A DNA stretch of 64,000 nucleotides from Lysobacteraceae bacterium NML93-0793. GTDB lineage: Bacteria > Pseudomonadota > Gammaproteobacteria > Xanthomonadales > Xanthomonadaceae. Made by a program: the position numbers and the translations under genes. Under the pieces are notes generated by a model, which had not been told where the DNA came from, searched no databases, and worked only from the letters and a program-made list of their open reading frames with translations. The stretch spans positions 1 to 64,000 of the forward strand of contig NTJG01000018.1 in the NCBI GenBank assembly GCA_002324875.1, written 5' to 3'. Below, in pieces: positions 10,246-22,233 of the stretch (positions are counted from its first letter, which is position 1; each line of letters begins with the position of its first letter).

Positions 10246-11117
10246 TGGCGTTCCGCCTCGTCCTCACCACGGGCCGCGAGGTAGGTCAGGCCAGTGATCT
10301 GCTCACTGACCAGGCCGATCAGGAAGATGATGACGCTGGCACTGAAGAGCAGCGTGCTCATGTTGGTGAAGCGTCCCATGGTGAGGAACGTGTAAGCGTA
10401 GTAGCCCAGGCCTGTTGCGAAGAACAGCAGCGTAGCGGGCAGGAACAGTTTCAGTGGCGAATACAGCGTTGCGATCTTGAAGATGATCAGCAGGAACCGG
10501 ATGCCGTCACGCATCGGTCGGATATGACTGGTCCCGATGCGCTGCCCGACCGGGATCGGCACGTAAGCCACCGGATATGCACTACGAAAGAACGCCATGG
10601 TCGAAGTAGTGGGATACGAAAATCCGTTGGGCAGGAGGTGCAGGAATTCGCGGAACCTGTCCGCCCGCACGGCCCGGAAGCCCGACGTGAGATCGGCGAT
10701 GCGGTGCCCCGTCATCCAACTGGCGAGACGATTGTAGAAGCCGTTCGCCGCGCCGCGGCCACGGCTGGCTTGGCCGGAGGCATCGCGCGCGCCCACCGCC
10801 ATGTCGTAGCCGGCCCGCACGCGGTCGAGCAAGGCCTCGACGTGGGCCGGATCGTGTTGTCCATCGGCGTCCATGAAGACCAGCACCTCACCGGTCGCCG
10901 CCCGGGCGCCGCGCTTGATCGCCGCGCCGTTGCCCATGGAGTACGGCGCCTGGACCACGCGGGCCCCGTATTCCGCGGCAACCGCGGCGGTGTCGTCGGT
11001 CGAGCCATCGTCGACGACGATGACCTCTGCATCCGGCTGGCACCGGGCCAGCCGTGGCAACGTCTTCCGAAGTCCTTCGGCCTCGTTCTTGGCCGGCAAT
11101 ACCACCGATATCCGCAT
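10242..11117 (-). CDS. GT2 polyprenyl-phosphate glycosyltransferase (DPM1/GtrB-like)
   Basis: A 291-residue enzyme with a GT-A domain (VVLPAKNEAEGL, VIVVDDGSTDDT, metal-binding DADGQHDP) followed by two hydrophobic helices at about residues 205-275. This architecture is that of enzymes moving a sugar from a nucleotide to undecaprenyl phosphate at the inner membrane. The product would suit the GT-C protein behind pilA, which by its fold should use a polyprenyl-linked donor. Start ATG 11117 gives the family N-terminus MRISVVLPA. It is the first gene of the minus-strand operon, divergent from pilB with a 119-base gap. Confidence 0.82.
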   Translation of the reverse strand: MRISVVLPAKNEAEGLRKTLPRLARCQPDAEVIVVDDGSTDDTAAVAAEYGARVVQAPYSMGNGAAIKRGARAATGEVLVFMDADGQHDPAHVEALLDRVRAGYDMAVGARDASGQASRGRGAANGFYNRLASWMTGHRIADLTSGFRAVRADRFREFLHLLPNGFSYPTTSTMAFFRSAYPVAYVPIPVGQRIGTSHIRPMRDGIRFLLIIFKIATLYSPLKLFLPATLLFFATGLGYYAYTFLTMGRFTNMSTLLFSASVIIFLIGLVSEQITGLTYLAARGEDEAERQ

Positions 11118-11236
11118 TGCGCTCCCCTTTCCCGTCGCAAAGCGTAGCCTGCGGCCTGCCCGGCGCAAAGCGCCGCGCGCTCCACGTGCACGATCCTCAT
11201 GCAGTAAAGTGGGCTCAGCCCCATTGGAACCCGCCC

Positions 11237-12958
11237 ATGAGCGCCGTTGCGACCCCGAACCTGATCGGCATCACCGGCATTGCCCGTCGTCTCGTGCTGG
11301 ATGGCGCGCTGGACGAAGCGACGGCGCGCGATGCGCTGGAGAAGGCCACGGCTGCGCGCAAGCAGATCGCCGTCTATCTGCGCGAGCAGAAGCTGGTGAC
11401 CGCGGCGCAGATGGCCGCCGCGAACTCGATCGAATTCGGAATGCCGGTCTTCGACCCCTCCGTCATGGATCCGCAGTCCAGCGCGGTCAAGCTGGTCAGC
11501 GAGGAGCTGCTGGGCAAGCACGGGGTGCTGCCGCTGTTCAAGCGCGGCAACCGGCTGTTCGTGGGCACGGCGGACCCGACCAACAGCCATGCGCTGGACG
11601 AGATCAAGTTCCACACCAACCTGGCCGTCGAGCCGATCCTGGTCGACGAGGACAGCATCCGCCGCACGCTCGAGGTGTGGCTGCAGTCGTCGGACGCGCT
11701 GGACGACTCGCTGGAGGACGCCGAGGGCCTCGACGCGCTGGACGTCGGCGGTGAGGACGACGGCAAGACCGAAAACGTCGCCGACGGCAAGGACGACACC
11801 CCGATCGTCAAGTTCGTCAACAAGGTGCTGGTGGACGCGATCAAGAAGGGCGCCTCGGACATCCACTTCGAGCCCTACGAGACCGACTACCGCGTGCGTC
11901 TGCGCATCGATGGCATCCTCAAACAGTCGGCGAAGATGCCGGTCAAGCTCAACCAGCGCATCACCGCGCGCTTGAAGGTCATGGCGCAGCTCGACATCGC
12001 CGAGAAGCGCGTACCGCAGGACGGCCGCATCAAGCTGAATCTGTCCAAGACCAAGCAGATCGACTTCCGCGTCAGCACCCTGCCCACGCTGTTCGGCGAG
12101 AAGGTGGTGCTGCGTATTCTCGACGCCAGCGCAGCGAAGCTCGGTATCGACAAGCTGGGCTACGAGCCGGACCAGCAGGCGCTGTTCCTCGAGGCGATCC
12201 ACAAGCCCTACGGCATGGTGCTGGTGACCGGCCCGACCGGCTCGGGCAAGACGGTGTCGCTGTACACGGCGCTCGGCATCCTCAACGACGAGACCCGCAA
12301 TATCTCGACCGCCGAGGATCCGGTCGAAATCCGCCTGCCGGGCGTCAACCAGGTGCAGCAGAATAACAAGCGCGGCATGACGTTCGCCGCGGCGCTGCGC
12401 TCGTTCTTGCGCCAGGACCCGGACATCATCATGGTCGGCGAAATCCGCGACCTGGAAACCGCCGAGATCGCGATCAAGGCCGCGCAGACCGGCCATATGG
12501 TGCTCTCGACCCTGCACACCAACGACGCCCCGCAGACCATCGCGCGCCTGATGAACATGGGCATCGCGCCCTACAACATTACCTCGTCGGTCACCCTGGT
12601 GATCGCCCAGCGCCTCGCACGCCGGTTGTGCCCCAAGTGCAAGAAGCGCGTGGACCTGCCCGAGCACACGCTGCTCGCCGAAGGCTTCACCGAGGACCAA
12701 GTGAGGGTGGGAATCGAACTGTACGAGGCCGTGGGCTGCGACGACTGCACCAACGGCTACAAGGGCCGCGTGGGCGTCTACCAGGTGATGCCGATGAGTG
12801 AGGCGATCCAGGAGATCATCCTGCAGGGCGGAAACGCGATGCAGATCGCCGAGGTCGCGCAGAAGGCAGGGGTGAGCGATCTGCGCCAGTCAGCACTGGA
12901 GAAGGCCCGACAAGGCCTGACCAGCCTGGCCGAGATCAATCGTGTGACCAAGGACTGA
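11237..12958 (+). CDS. pilB: Type IV pilus assembly ATPase PilB
   Basis: The hexameric extension motor of the type IV pilus, at the cytoplasmic face of PilC. The 573 residues comprise the N-terminal MshEN-type domain (about 1-150), the N2 linker and the secretion ATPase domain. Walker A is GPTGSGKT (about 332-339), followed by the Asp box, Walker B (MVGEIRDLETAEIA) and His box (LSTLHTND). A zinc site is formed by CPKC (C465, C468) and CDDC. Start ATG 11237 gives the normal family N-terminus; an open frame upstream adds 61 unrelated residues. TAAAGT at 11205 may be a -10 element. Confidence 0.95.
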   Translation: MSAVATPNLIGITGIARRLVLDGALDEATARDALEKATAARKQIAVYLREQKLVTAAQMAAANSIEFGMPVFDPSVMDPQSSAVKLVSEELLGKHGVLPLFKRGNRLFVGTADPTNSHALDEIKFHTNLAVEPILVDEDSIRRTLEVWLQSSDALDDSLEDAEGLDALDVGGEDDGKTENVADGKDDTPIVKFVNKVLVDAIKKGASDIHFEPYETDYRVRLRIDGILKQSAKMPVKLNQRITARLKVMAQLDIAEKRVPQDGRIKLNLSKTKQIDFRVSTLPTLFGEKVVLRILDASAAKLGIDKLGYEPDQQALFLEAIHKPYGMVLVTGPTGSGKTVSLYTALGILNDETRNISTAEDPVEIRLPGVNQVQQNNKRGMTFAAALRSFLRQDPDIIMVGEIRDLETAEIAIKAAQTGHMVLSTLHTNDAPQTIARLMNMGIAPYNITSSVTLVIAQRLARRLCPKCKKRVDLPEHTLLAEGFTEDQVRVGIELYEAVGCDDCTNGYKGRVGVYQVMPMSEAIQEIILQGGNAMQIAEVAQKAGVSDLRQSALEKARQGLTSLAEINRVTKD

Positions 12959-13318
12959 GGCCGGTTCCGTCGACTGGACATCGCGAGCGGCTGCCTTGCC
13001 ATGCCGGCGCACGCTTGCGCTCGACCGTCTGCCCGGATCATCCGGTCGCGCTCGGGAAGTTCTGAATAACCGCCGTCCCCGCGAAAGTGGGGATCCAGGG
13101 ACTTCACGCCTTTGGAGCCCAAAGACGCTGGGTTCCCGCTTTCGCGGGAATGACGGCCAAAAGCGAATAGTTCAGACCTTGCCTGGCGCGCTCCTGCAGC
13201 GGGGTGTGTACGGAAAGCGGCGCGCGGTCACGGCCTGAGACCGACACTTTTCCGCGCAACCCGCTACCATGCGGGCATTCGCCCGGCTGGGGAAGGCCGG
13301 TTCTCTGGGGAAGCCCGC
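12959..13318. other. pilB-pilC intergenic region
   Basis: A 360-base gap without a supported gene. Its main content is the second REP-type dimer (13071-13157). A possible -10 hexamer TACCAT sits at 13265, before pilC. Confidence 0.5.
13071..13157. repeat. REP-type palindrome pair (copy 2)
   Basis: The left arm reads CCGTCCCCGCGAAAGTGGGG and the right arm is the opposite-facing TTCCCGCTTTCGCGGGAATG, with about 35 bases between arms. Layout and core match the dimer at 1721-1809. It lies about 110 bases after the pilB stop. Confidence 0.8.
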
Positions 13319-14596
13319 ATGTCGATCTCTCGCACCGCCGCACGGAAAACCGTCGCCCGCAAGCCAGCCGCCACGCCCGTGCGCGCCGGCGTGACCCTGG
13401 ACACCTTCGTCTGGGAAGGTACCGACAAGCGCGGCATCAAGATGAAGGGCGAGCAGCAGGCGAAGAACGCCAATCTGCTGCGTGCCGAACTGCGCCGCAT
13501 GGGCATCCAGCCCAGTGTGGTCAAGGCCAAGGGCAAGCCGCTCTTCGGCAAGACCGGCAAGACCATCTCGGCCAAGGACATCGCGGTCTTCAGCCGCCAG
13601 CTGGCGACGATGATCAAGTCCGGCGTCCCGGTGGTGCAGGCGCTGGAGATCATCGGTTCGGGCAACAAGAACCCGCGCATGGCGGACATGGTCAACAGCA
13701 TGCGCCTCGACATCGAGGGTGGCTCATCGATCAGCGAGGCATTGGCGAAGCATCCGGTGCAGTTCGACGAGCTGTTCCAGAATCTCGTCCGGGCCGGTGA
13801 GTCCGCAGGTGTGCTCGAAACCGTGCTCGACACCATCGCGACCTATAAAGAGAACACCGAGAAGCTCAAGGGCAAGATCAAGAAGGCGCTGTTCTACCCG
13901 GCGGCGGTCATTGCGGTCGCGATCATCGTCAGTGCGATCCTGCTGATCTTTGTGGTGCCGCAGTTCGAGGCGGTGTTCAAAGACTTCGGCGCCGATCTTC
14001 CAGCGTTCACGCAGATGATCGTGGCGGCGAGTGATTTCCTCGTCAGCTGGTGGTGGGCAGTTCTGGGCATTGTCGCTGCCGCCGCATTCGCCTTCATCTT
14101 TACCTACAAGCGCTCGGTGCCGATGCAGCACGCGATCGACCGGATGATGCTGAAGATTCCGGTGATCGGCCCGCTGCTGCACAACGCGTCGATCGCGCGG
14201 TTCTCGCGCACCCTCGCCACCACCTTCCGTGCCGGCGTGCCGCTGGTGGAGGCGCTGGATACCGTGGCCGGCGCCACCGGCAACACGGTTTACGAGAAGG
14301 CCGTGCTGCGCATGCGCGACGACGTGTCGGTGGGCTACCAGGTCAACATGGCGATGAAGCAGGTCAACCTGTTTCCGCACATGGTGGTGCAGATGACCGC
14401 GATCGGCGAAGAAGCCGGTGCGCTCGACACCATGCTGATGAAGGTTGCCGAGTTCTACGAAGAGGAGGTCAACAACGCCGTCGACGCGTTGAGCAGCCTG
14501 CTCGAACCGATGATCATGGTGTTCATCGGCGGCCTCGTCGGCGGCATGGTCATCGGCATGTATCTGCCGATCTTCAAGCTGGCAGCCGTCGTCTGA
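13319..14596 (+). CDS. pilC: Type IV pilus inner-membrane platform protein PilC
   Basis: The polytopic GspF-family platform on which PilB turns to extend the pilus. 425 residues: a short Ala/Arg-rich extension of about 25 residues, then two T2SSF domains (about 85-205 and 290-415). Conserved segments are FSRQLATMIKSGVPVVQALEII in domain 1 and FSRTLATTFRAGVPLVEALDTV in domain 2, with hydrophobic helices at about 190-215, 240-260 and 395-420. ATG 13319 has GGGGAAG about 9 bases upstream. pilD follows after 28 bases. Confidence 0.95.
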   Translation: MSISRTAARKTVARKPAATPVRAGVTLDTFVWEGTDKRGIKMKGEQQAKNANLLRAELRRMGIQPSVVKAKGKPLFGKTGKTISAKDIAVFSRQLATMIKSGVPVVQALEIIGSGNKNPRMADMVNSMRLDIEGGSSISEALAKHPVQFDELFQNLVRAGESAGVLETVLDTIATYKENTEKLKGKIKKALFYPAAVIAVAIIVSAILLIFVVPQFEAVFKDFGADLPAFTQMIVAASDFLVSWWWAVLGIVAAAAFAFIFTYKRSVPMQHAIDRMMLKIPVIGPLLHNASIARFSRTLATTFRAGVPLVEALDTVAGATGNTVYEKAVLRMRDDVSVGYQVNMAMKQVNLFPHMVVQMTAIGEEAGALDTMLMKVAEFYEEEVNNAVDALSSLLEPMIMVFIGGLVGGMVIGMYLPIFKLAAVV

Positions 14597-14624
14597 CGGC
14601 ACCGGCCCGCATCCGAATCCATCG

Positions 14625-15488
14625 ATGGCGTTTCTCGACCAGAACCCCGCACTCGGCTTTCCGCTCGCCGCCGGCCTCGGCCTGCTGGTGGGCAGCTTCC
14701 TCAACGTCGTGATCCTGCGCCTGCCGAGGCGCATGGAGTGGTCGTGGAAGCGCGAGAGCCGGGAGATTCTCGGCGAGCCCGAACTCTACGACCCGCCCCC
14801 ACCGGGCATCGTCGTCGAGCGCTCGCACTGCCCCCACTGCGGGCACCAGCTGTCCTGGTACGAGAACATCCCGGTGTTGAGCTGGCTGGCGCTTCGCGGC
14901 AAGTGCCGCAGCTGCAAGGCGCCGATCTCGATCCAGTATCCGGCCGTCGAGTTGCTGACGATGCTGCTGTTCGTCGCCTGCGTGTGGCGCTTCGGCTTCG
15001 GCTGGCAGGGTTTCGGCGCACTCGTGCTGACTGGGTTTCTGGTCGCGCTGTCGGGCATCGACATCCGCACCCAGCTGCTGCCCGATTCGTTGACCCTGCC
15101 CCTGATGTGGCTCGGGTTGATCGCCAGCCTCGACAATCTCTACATGCCCGCCAAGCCGGCACTGCTGGGGGCGATCGTCGGTTATGTCAGCCTCTGGTCG
15201 GTGTGGTGGCTGTTCAAGCAGGCGACCGGCAAGGACGGCATGGGGCACGGTGATTTCAAGCTGCTGGCCGCGCTGGGCGCCTGGTGCGGCCTGTCGGGCC
15301 TGCTGCCGATCATCCTGATCTCGGCCGTCGCCGGCGCGTTCATCGGCGCGATCCAGTTGTGGGTGCAGGGGCGCGACCGGGCCACGCCGATCCCGTTCGG
15401 CCCGTATCTCGCGATCGCCGGCTGGATCACCTTCATGTGGGGTGACGATCTGGTCGCCCGCTACATGCGTTTCGCCGGGCTGGCGTAG
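14625..15488 (+). CDS. pilD: Prepilin peptidase/N-methyltransferase PilD
   Basis: An inner-membrane aspartyl protease that removes the leader of type IV pilins and type II secretion pseudopilins and N-methylates the new N-terminus. 287 residues. The cytoplasmic loop has the zinc tetrad CPHCGHQL...CRSCKAP (about residues 68-104), and the catalytic aspartates lie in GIDIRTQLLPD and GMGHGDFK. About eight membrane helices. It should also serve the type II secretion system whose secretin gene is at the right edge of the window. It sits between pilC and coaE, the usual order in gammaproteobacteria. Confidence 0.95.
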   Translation: MAFLDQNPALGFPLAAGLGLLVGSFLNVVILRLPRRMEWSWKRESREILGEPELYDPPPPGIVVERSHCPHCGHQLSWYENIPVLSWLALRGKCRSCKAPISIQYPAVELLTMLLFVACVWRFGFGWQGFGALVLTGFLVALSGIDIRTQLLPDSLTLPLMWLGLIASLDNLYMPAKPALLGAIVGYVSLWSVWWLFKQATGKDGMGHGDFKLLAALGAWCGLSGLLPIILISAVAGAFIGAIQLWVQGRDRATPIPFGPYLAIAGWITFMWGDDLVARYMRFAGLA

Positions 15489-15504
15489 GCGCAGACGCTC
15501 CGGC

Positions 15505-16131
15505 ATGAGTGCGCTGATCATCGGCCTGACCGGCGGCATCGCCTCGGGCAAGTCCGCGGCGACAGCCGCGTTCGAGGCGCGCGGGATCACGGTCGCGGAT
15601 GCCGATCTGGCCGCACGCGCCGCGGTGACGCCCGGAAGCGACGGTCTGGCGGAAGTCGTCGAGGCCTTCGGCACGGAGGCGCTCGGCGCCGATGGCGCGC
15701 TCGACCGCGCCGCGATGCGCCGGCGGATCTTCGTCGACGCCGGCGCGCGGGCGCGACTCGAAGCCATCATCCATCCGCGCGTGCGACACGCGCTGCGCCA
15801 GGCCTGCGAGACGGCGACCAGTCCCTATGCGGTCGCTGCGATCCCGCTGCTGGCCGAAGGCGGACGCGGCCGCTATCCCTGGGTGCACCGCGTGCTGGTG
15901 ATCGACGTGCCGCCCGATGTGCAGATGGCCCGGCTGCTCGCGCGCGACGGCATCGACGGCGCGCTGGCGGCGCGCATGGTCGCCGCCCAGGCCAGCCGCG
16001 TGGCGCGCCTGGAGATCGCCGACGACGTGCTGGTCAACGACGACACGCTGGAAGCGCTGGACCGCGGAGTCGAAGCGCTCGACCGGCGCTACCGCGCCCT
16101 TGCGCAGGCGCGCCCCCCGGCTGCGGGCTGA
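15505..16131 (+). CDS. coaE: Dephospho-CoA kinase
   Basis: Catalyses the last step of coenzyme A synthesis, phosphorylating the 3'-hydroxyl of dephospho-CoA. 208 residues with an N-terminal P-loop GLTGGIASGKS, the acidic DADLAARAAV, HPRVRHAL and the VAAIPLLAEGG block of the family. ATG 15505 places the P-loop at the normal distance from the start; an open frame upstream adds 21 residues overlapping pilD. It is 16 bases behind pilD, the standard pilD-coaE pair. Confidence 0.93.
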   Translation: MSALIIGLTGGIASGKSAATAAFEARGITVADADLAARAAVTPGSDGLAEVVEAFGTEALGADGALDRAAMRRRIFVDAGARARLEAIIHPRVRHALRQACETATSPYAVAAIPLLAEGGRGRYPWVHRVLVIDVPPDVQMARLLARDGIDGALAARMVAAQASRVARLEIADDVLVNDDTLEALDRGVEALDRRYRALAQARPPAAG

Positions 16132-16577
16132 GGTTCCGGGACGCGCGCCGGCGGACGCCGCAGGCCTCGGCAAGCACCGGCTCAAGGCCGTAAGTGCGAG
16201 CGAGGGACGCGACATGGAGCTGCGTCGGCCCGAATTTGTCGCGGAAACGGCCGACTACCGCTGCCCGCGGTTCGACCCACGCCGCCGCTTCGCCGAGCCC
16301 GCCGGCCCGGCTCGGCCCGGAGCTTCGAGCGCGTATTCGCTTCGCCTGCAATGCAAACCCGTACAGACACAGCGGGCGGCGACCACTCATCACTCGATGT
16401 CGCAGCGGTGCAGCGCATCGCAAATGATCGCGAGCCGGGCCTGTCGCCCAGCGGGCACTGCAGGCGTCGAACAGCTTCCGGCCGCCTCGGCGCTACCTCC
16501 CTGAGAGGGAGGGCGCAATGTGTCGCCTGCCGGGTGCCGCGATCCCGCGAATCGAGCCCGATGCGCCGAAGCAGCCG
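16132..16577. other. coaE-mutT intergenic region, no gene supported
   Basis: A 446-base gap between convergent genes. I see no convincing coding sequence. Two GC-rich hairpins occur: GCCGAGCC...GGCTCGGC at 16292-16316 and CTCCC-TGAGA-GGGAG at 16497-16511. Neither has a T-run, so I do not call a terminator. Confidence 0.4.
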
Positions 16578-17531
16578 TTATTCACCGCCCCACAGGCTGC
16601 GGATCGCCGCGATGCCCTGCGCGCCATGCTGCCGGGCGAGCGGGATGTCGTCCGTCGTCAGCCCGCCGATCGCGTAGATCGGCAGCGCACAGGTCTCGCG
16701 CAACTGCGCGAAGGTCGCCCAGCCGATGCCGGGCACACCCGGATGGCTCGGCGTGGCCCGCACGTGGCCGAGCACCACGGCATCGCAGCCGAGTGCCGCG
16801 GCCATGCGCAGTTCGTCGTCGTCATGGCAGGACGCGGTCAGCGGGACATCGGCCGGCACGGGCCGCGCAGACAGCGCGCGCAGCACCGGTGACGCGAGGT
16901 GCAGCCCGACGCCGGCGTCGCGGGCCATCTCGACCGGCCCGTTGAACAGCACCGTGGCGCCGTGTCGCCGGCATCGCGTGGCCGCGGCCGCCAGCAACCG
17001 CGCCTGACGCGCCGCGGCGATGCCCGGCAGCCGCACCTGCACCTGGCGGATCCCCTGCACCAGGGCAGCCTCGAGCCCGCGCAGCCACGCCTCGTCACCG
17101 TCGTCGTCCGCAGGCGCGGGGGTCACCAGGTAGCGATCAGGCCGGCGTAACGCGGCCACCACCGGCAGATCGGCCGGCGGCATCGAGTAACGCGCGAGCA
17201 TTTCGGGCGCGACCCAGGTCAGCGCCTGGCCTTCCCGCCCCTTGGGCGTGCCTTGCCAACCGGTGATCTCGCGGACATCGAGGCGCAGGCGCTTGTGCGC
17301 ATAGGCCTGCGGCACGGTGATCACATGTGCGCCGATCCGGGCCTGTATCCCGAGTTCTTCCTCGAGTTCCCGCGCCAGCGCCTGTTCGGGCGACTCGTCG
17401 GCCTCGCGCTTGCCGCCCGGAAACTCCCACAGGCCGGCCATGTCCTGGCTGGGTGTGCGCCGCGACAGCAGGATCCGGCCGCGCTTGTCGGTGATGACGC
17501 CGGCGACGACTTCGATGACGCGTTCGCTCAT
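16578..17531 (-). CDS. mutT: Nudix hydrolase MutT fused to a ThiE-like domain
   Basis: Residues 1-130 form a MutT-type Nudix domain with the box GGKREADESPEQALARELEEELGI. This enzyme sanitises 8-oxo-dGTP to prevent A:T to C:G mutations. Residues about 150-317 form a TIM-barrel domain like thiamine-phosphate synthase (VQVRLPG, ASCHDDDELRMAAALGCDAVVLGHV, IYAIGGL). The fused form is well known next to secA in gammaproteobacteria (the 'Nudix family hydrolase' with TMP-synthase-like tail). The second domain's activity is unproven. The gene is read in the same direction as secA, which it follows. Confidence 0.9.
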   Translation of the reverse strand: MSERVIEVVAGVITDKRGRILLSRRTPSQDMAGLWEFPGGKREADESPEQALARELEEELGIQARIGAHVITVPQAYAHKRLRLDVREITGWQGTPKGREGQALTWVAPEMLARYSMPPADLPVVAALRRPDRYLVTPAPADDDGDEAWLRGLEAALVQGIRQVQVRLPGIAAARQARLLAAAATRCRRHGATVLFNGPVEMARDAGVGLHLASPVLRALSARPVPADVPLTASCHDDDELRMAAALGCDAVVLGHVRATPSHPGVPGIGWATFAQLRETCALPIYAIGGLTTDDIPLARQHGAQGIAAIRSLWGGE

Positions 17532-17924
17532 GCGGCTGTGCGAGTGAGGGGGCCGTCAGGTTAGGCGAGGTGCGGCGCGCTCCGCCAGCCGGATATATCC
17601 GTATTCACCGACGCCGCGGCCGGACACCGCCAGCGTTGACCGTCGACGCCAGCCCGGGCAGCGCCGCGGGCGCGGGAACGCCGGATCACGAATCCGGTCC
17701 AGCCCGGTCTCTGCGCCCTTCGCTTCGCGTCGCGCGTCATTGCCGGGCGACAGGAGCCCGCGCGGCCTGCACGGTCATTCGCGATACAACGCTCGATCAT
17801 CCTGCTGTCCGCGGCGCCACCTATGGGAAAAGCACGGCGCGCGCGAGCGCGCACCTGCGGGGGTGCTCCGCCGCGCAGCAAGCGCGGCCCTGGATGGGGC
17901 CGCGTTCCGGTCAGGCCGCTCCGG
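17532..17924. other. secA-mutT intergenic region
   Basis: A 393-base gap with no gene I can support. It holds one palindromic element of the GCGCGC type at about 17836-17858 (GGCGCGCGCGAGCGCGCACC). This is related to the pair near 51.7 kb and could form a hairpin after secA. Confidence 0.4.
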
Positions 17925-20681
<2,757 letters not shown>

Positions 20682-20734
20682 GTGGAATCCGGGTCCTGGA
20701 ATCGACACGGCTCCGGCGGTTTCCCCCGAAGCCG

Positions 20735-20761
20735 CAAAAAAGAAAGGGCGCCGGGCGCCCT
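20735..20761 (-). terminator. Rho-independent terminator after the M23 peptidase gene
   Basis: Read on the minus strand, the stem AGGGCGC...GCGCCCT is followed by TTCTTTTTT. It lies 73 bases after the M23 stop and 54 bases before the secA start. Confidence 0.88.
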
Positions 20762-20833
20762 CTCGTTGGCAACACGCATTGTAGCTTGGGGAGCCGGCGG
20801 GCGTTTTCAAGCCACCGGCCGGGCCCCTTGCGC

Positions 20834-21745
20834 TTACTGGCGGCTCACGCCCATGTCGCCGAGGAACTTGCGCGGGTTCTGCACGCGGCCGTTCTCCCAG
20901 ACTTCGAAATGCACGTGCGCGCCGGTCGAGCGGCCGGTCGAGCCGGCCTTGGCGATCTCGTCGCCGACGCGGACCAGATCGCCCACCTTGGCCAGATTGC
21001 GCGAGTTGTGCGCGTAGCGGGTGACGTAGCCATTGCCGTGGTCCACCTCGACCACGTTGCCGTAGCCGCCGCGCACGCCGGAATAGCTCACCACGCCGTC
21101 GGCGACCGTCATGACCGGATCGCCGGTGCGGGCGTCGAAATCGATGCCCTTGTGGAACTGGCCACCGCGACCGAAGGGATCGGCGCGATAGCCGTACGAC
21201 GAGGTCACGAAGCTGCTGGCCACCGGCGAGCGCGACGGCATCGCGTTGCGCTCCAGGGTGCGGTCGAACAGCAGCGCTTCGAGCACCGAGAGCTGCTGCC
21301 CGGAATGGGCCAGGTCGCCATCCAGGCTGCCGAGCCCGTCGAGCAGACGGCGCGCCGGCATGTCGTAGGCCGCTTCCGGGCCGCCGACACCGACCGGGCG
21401 ATCGAAGTCGAACTCGCCGCCTTCGAGGCCGGCACCGCGGGCGAGCCGGTCGCCGAGTGCATTGAGCCGGTTGGCCTGCGCCTGCAGCTCGCCCATGCGC
21501 GCGGCCAGTGCGTTGATCTCGCGCTGCGCGTCGCGACGGGTCGCCTCGAGACTCTGCTCGTGGGCGGCGGCAACGCCGTTGAGGCGTGCGATCTCGGCCG
21601 AGTTCATCGCGGCCGCGCCGCACATGCCGGCCGCTGCGATCACGATGGCCATCGAAGCGGGCTTGCGTCGGGCGAGGACGCGGGTCTTGCGGGCCACCTG
21701 CGCGAGACGCACGCGCATATCATTCAAAAGAGTGTGTACGGTCAT
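20834..21745 (-). CDS. M23 family peptidoglycan metallopeptidase
   Basis: A 303-residue envelope protein. A positively charged start precedes one hydrophobic helix (about residues 33-50), then a coiled-coil region (about 52-105) and a C-terminal LytM/M23 domain. The zinc ligands are visible in FHKGIDFDA and HVHFEVW. It probably cuts, or regulates cutting of, peptidoglycan cross-bridges in the periplasm. In related genomes this gene lies between secA and dciA exactly as here. ATG 21745 is 5 bases from the divergent dciA start; a TTG two codons earlier is possible. A terminator follows. Confidence 0.88.
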   Translation of the reverse strand: MTVHTLLNDMRVRLAQVARKTRVLARRKPASMAIVIAAAGMCGAAAMNSAEIARLNGVAAAHEQSLEATRRDAQREINALAARMGELQAQANRLNALGDRLARGAGLEGGEFDFDRPVGVGGPEAAYDMPARRLLDGLGSLDGDLAHSGQQLSVLEALLFDRTLERNAMPSRSPVASSFVTSSYGYRADPFGRGGQFHKGIDFDARTGDPVMTVADGVVSYSGVRGGYGNVVEVDHGNGYVTRYAHNSRNLAKVGDLVRVGDEIAKAGSTGRSTGAHVHFEVWENGRVQNPRKFLGDMGVSRQ

Positions 21746-21750
21746 TGCCA

Positions 21751-22218
21751 ATGTCTGATTTCAGGTCCAGGTCCAAGCCCCTCCGCGCCGGCGCATCCCG
21801 TCTCGGGACGCCGACCGCCGCACTGGATGCGGCGTTGGAAGGCGCGTCGGCCGATCCGATCCGTCGGGCCATCTGGCTCGACGCATTGGACCGCCGCCTT
21901 GTTCCCCTGCTCCCGCCGGCGCTGGCGCCGCATGCGCGGCTGGCCAATGTCGATCGCAACAGGCTGGTGTTCCTCGTCGATTCGCCCATCTGGCACGCCA
22001 GGCTGCGCCTGTCGGCCGAGGTGCTGCTCGACGCCGCCCGGTCCATCGGGCTGGATGTCAGCGACATCGTCATCAGGACCTCGACCCGCCCCCTGCGCGC
22101 CCCTGCCACCGAGGCCGGCAGGCCGCCGATCGGCGGTGCACCGTCAGCCACGGCGCGCGAGACGCTGCAGGCGGTACTGGCGTCGCTGCGTTCGCCGGAT
22201 GACGAGCGCACGGACTGA
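21751..22218 (+). CDS. dciA: DciA-like (DUF721) helicase-loader protein
   Basis: A 155-residue protein with a DUF721 core: HARLANVDRNRLVFLVDSPIWHARLRLSAEVLLDAA (about residues 60-98) matches the family signature L-x-V-x-x-ss-W-x-x-x-L. DciA is the ancestral loader/operator of the replicative helicase DnaB in bacteria that lack DnaC. The Pro/Arg-rich C-terminal tail is probably disordered. It stands between the M23 gene and lpxC, its usual place in this family. It is the only plus-strand gene between coaE and lpoA. Confidence 0.8.
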   Translation: MSDFRSRSKPLRAGASRLGTPTAALDAALEGASADPIRRAIWLDALDRRLVPLLPPALAPHARLANVDRNRLVFLVDSPIWHARLRLSAEVLLDAARSIGLDVSDIVIRTSTRPLRAPATEAGRPPIGGAPSATARETLQAVLASLRSPDDERTD

Positions 22219-22233
22219 TTCGGGATCCCGAAT
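22218..22233. repeat. Perfect 16-base palindrome overlapping the dciA stop
   Basis: ATTCGGGATCCCGAAT begins on the last base of the dciA stop codon. The core matches the GATTCGGGAT repeats near ftsZ, ftsA and glyA, so it is probably a fused inverted pair of that family. It could form a weak hairpin between the convergent dciA and lpxC genes. Confidence 0.6.

Noticed and set aside
10712..12700. Minus-strand open frame of 662 codons over pilB
   Set aside because: Antisense to pilB and in the wrong frame for the GT2 gene; no domain is seen.
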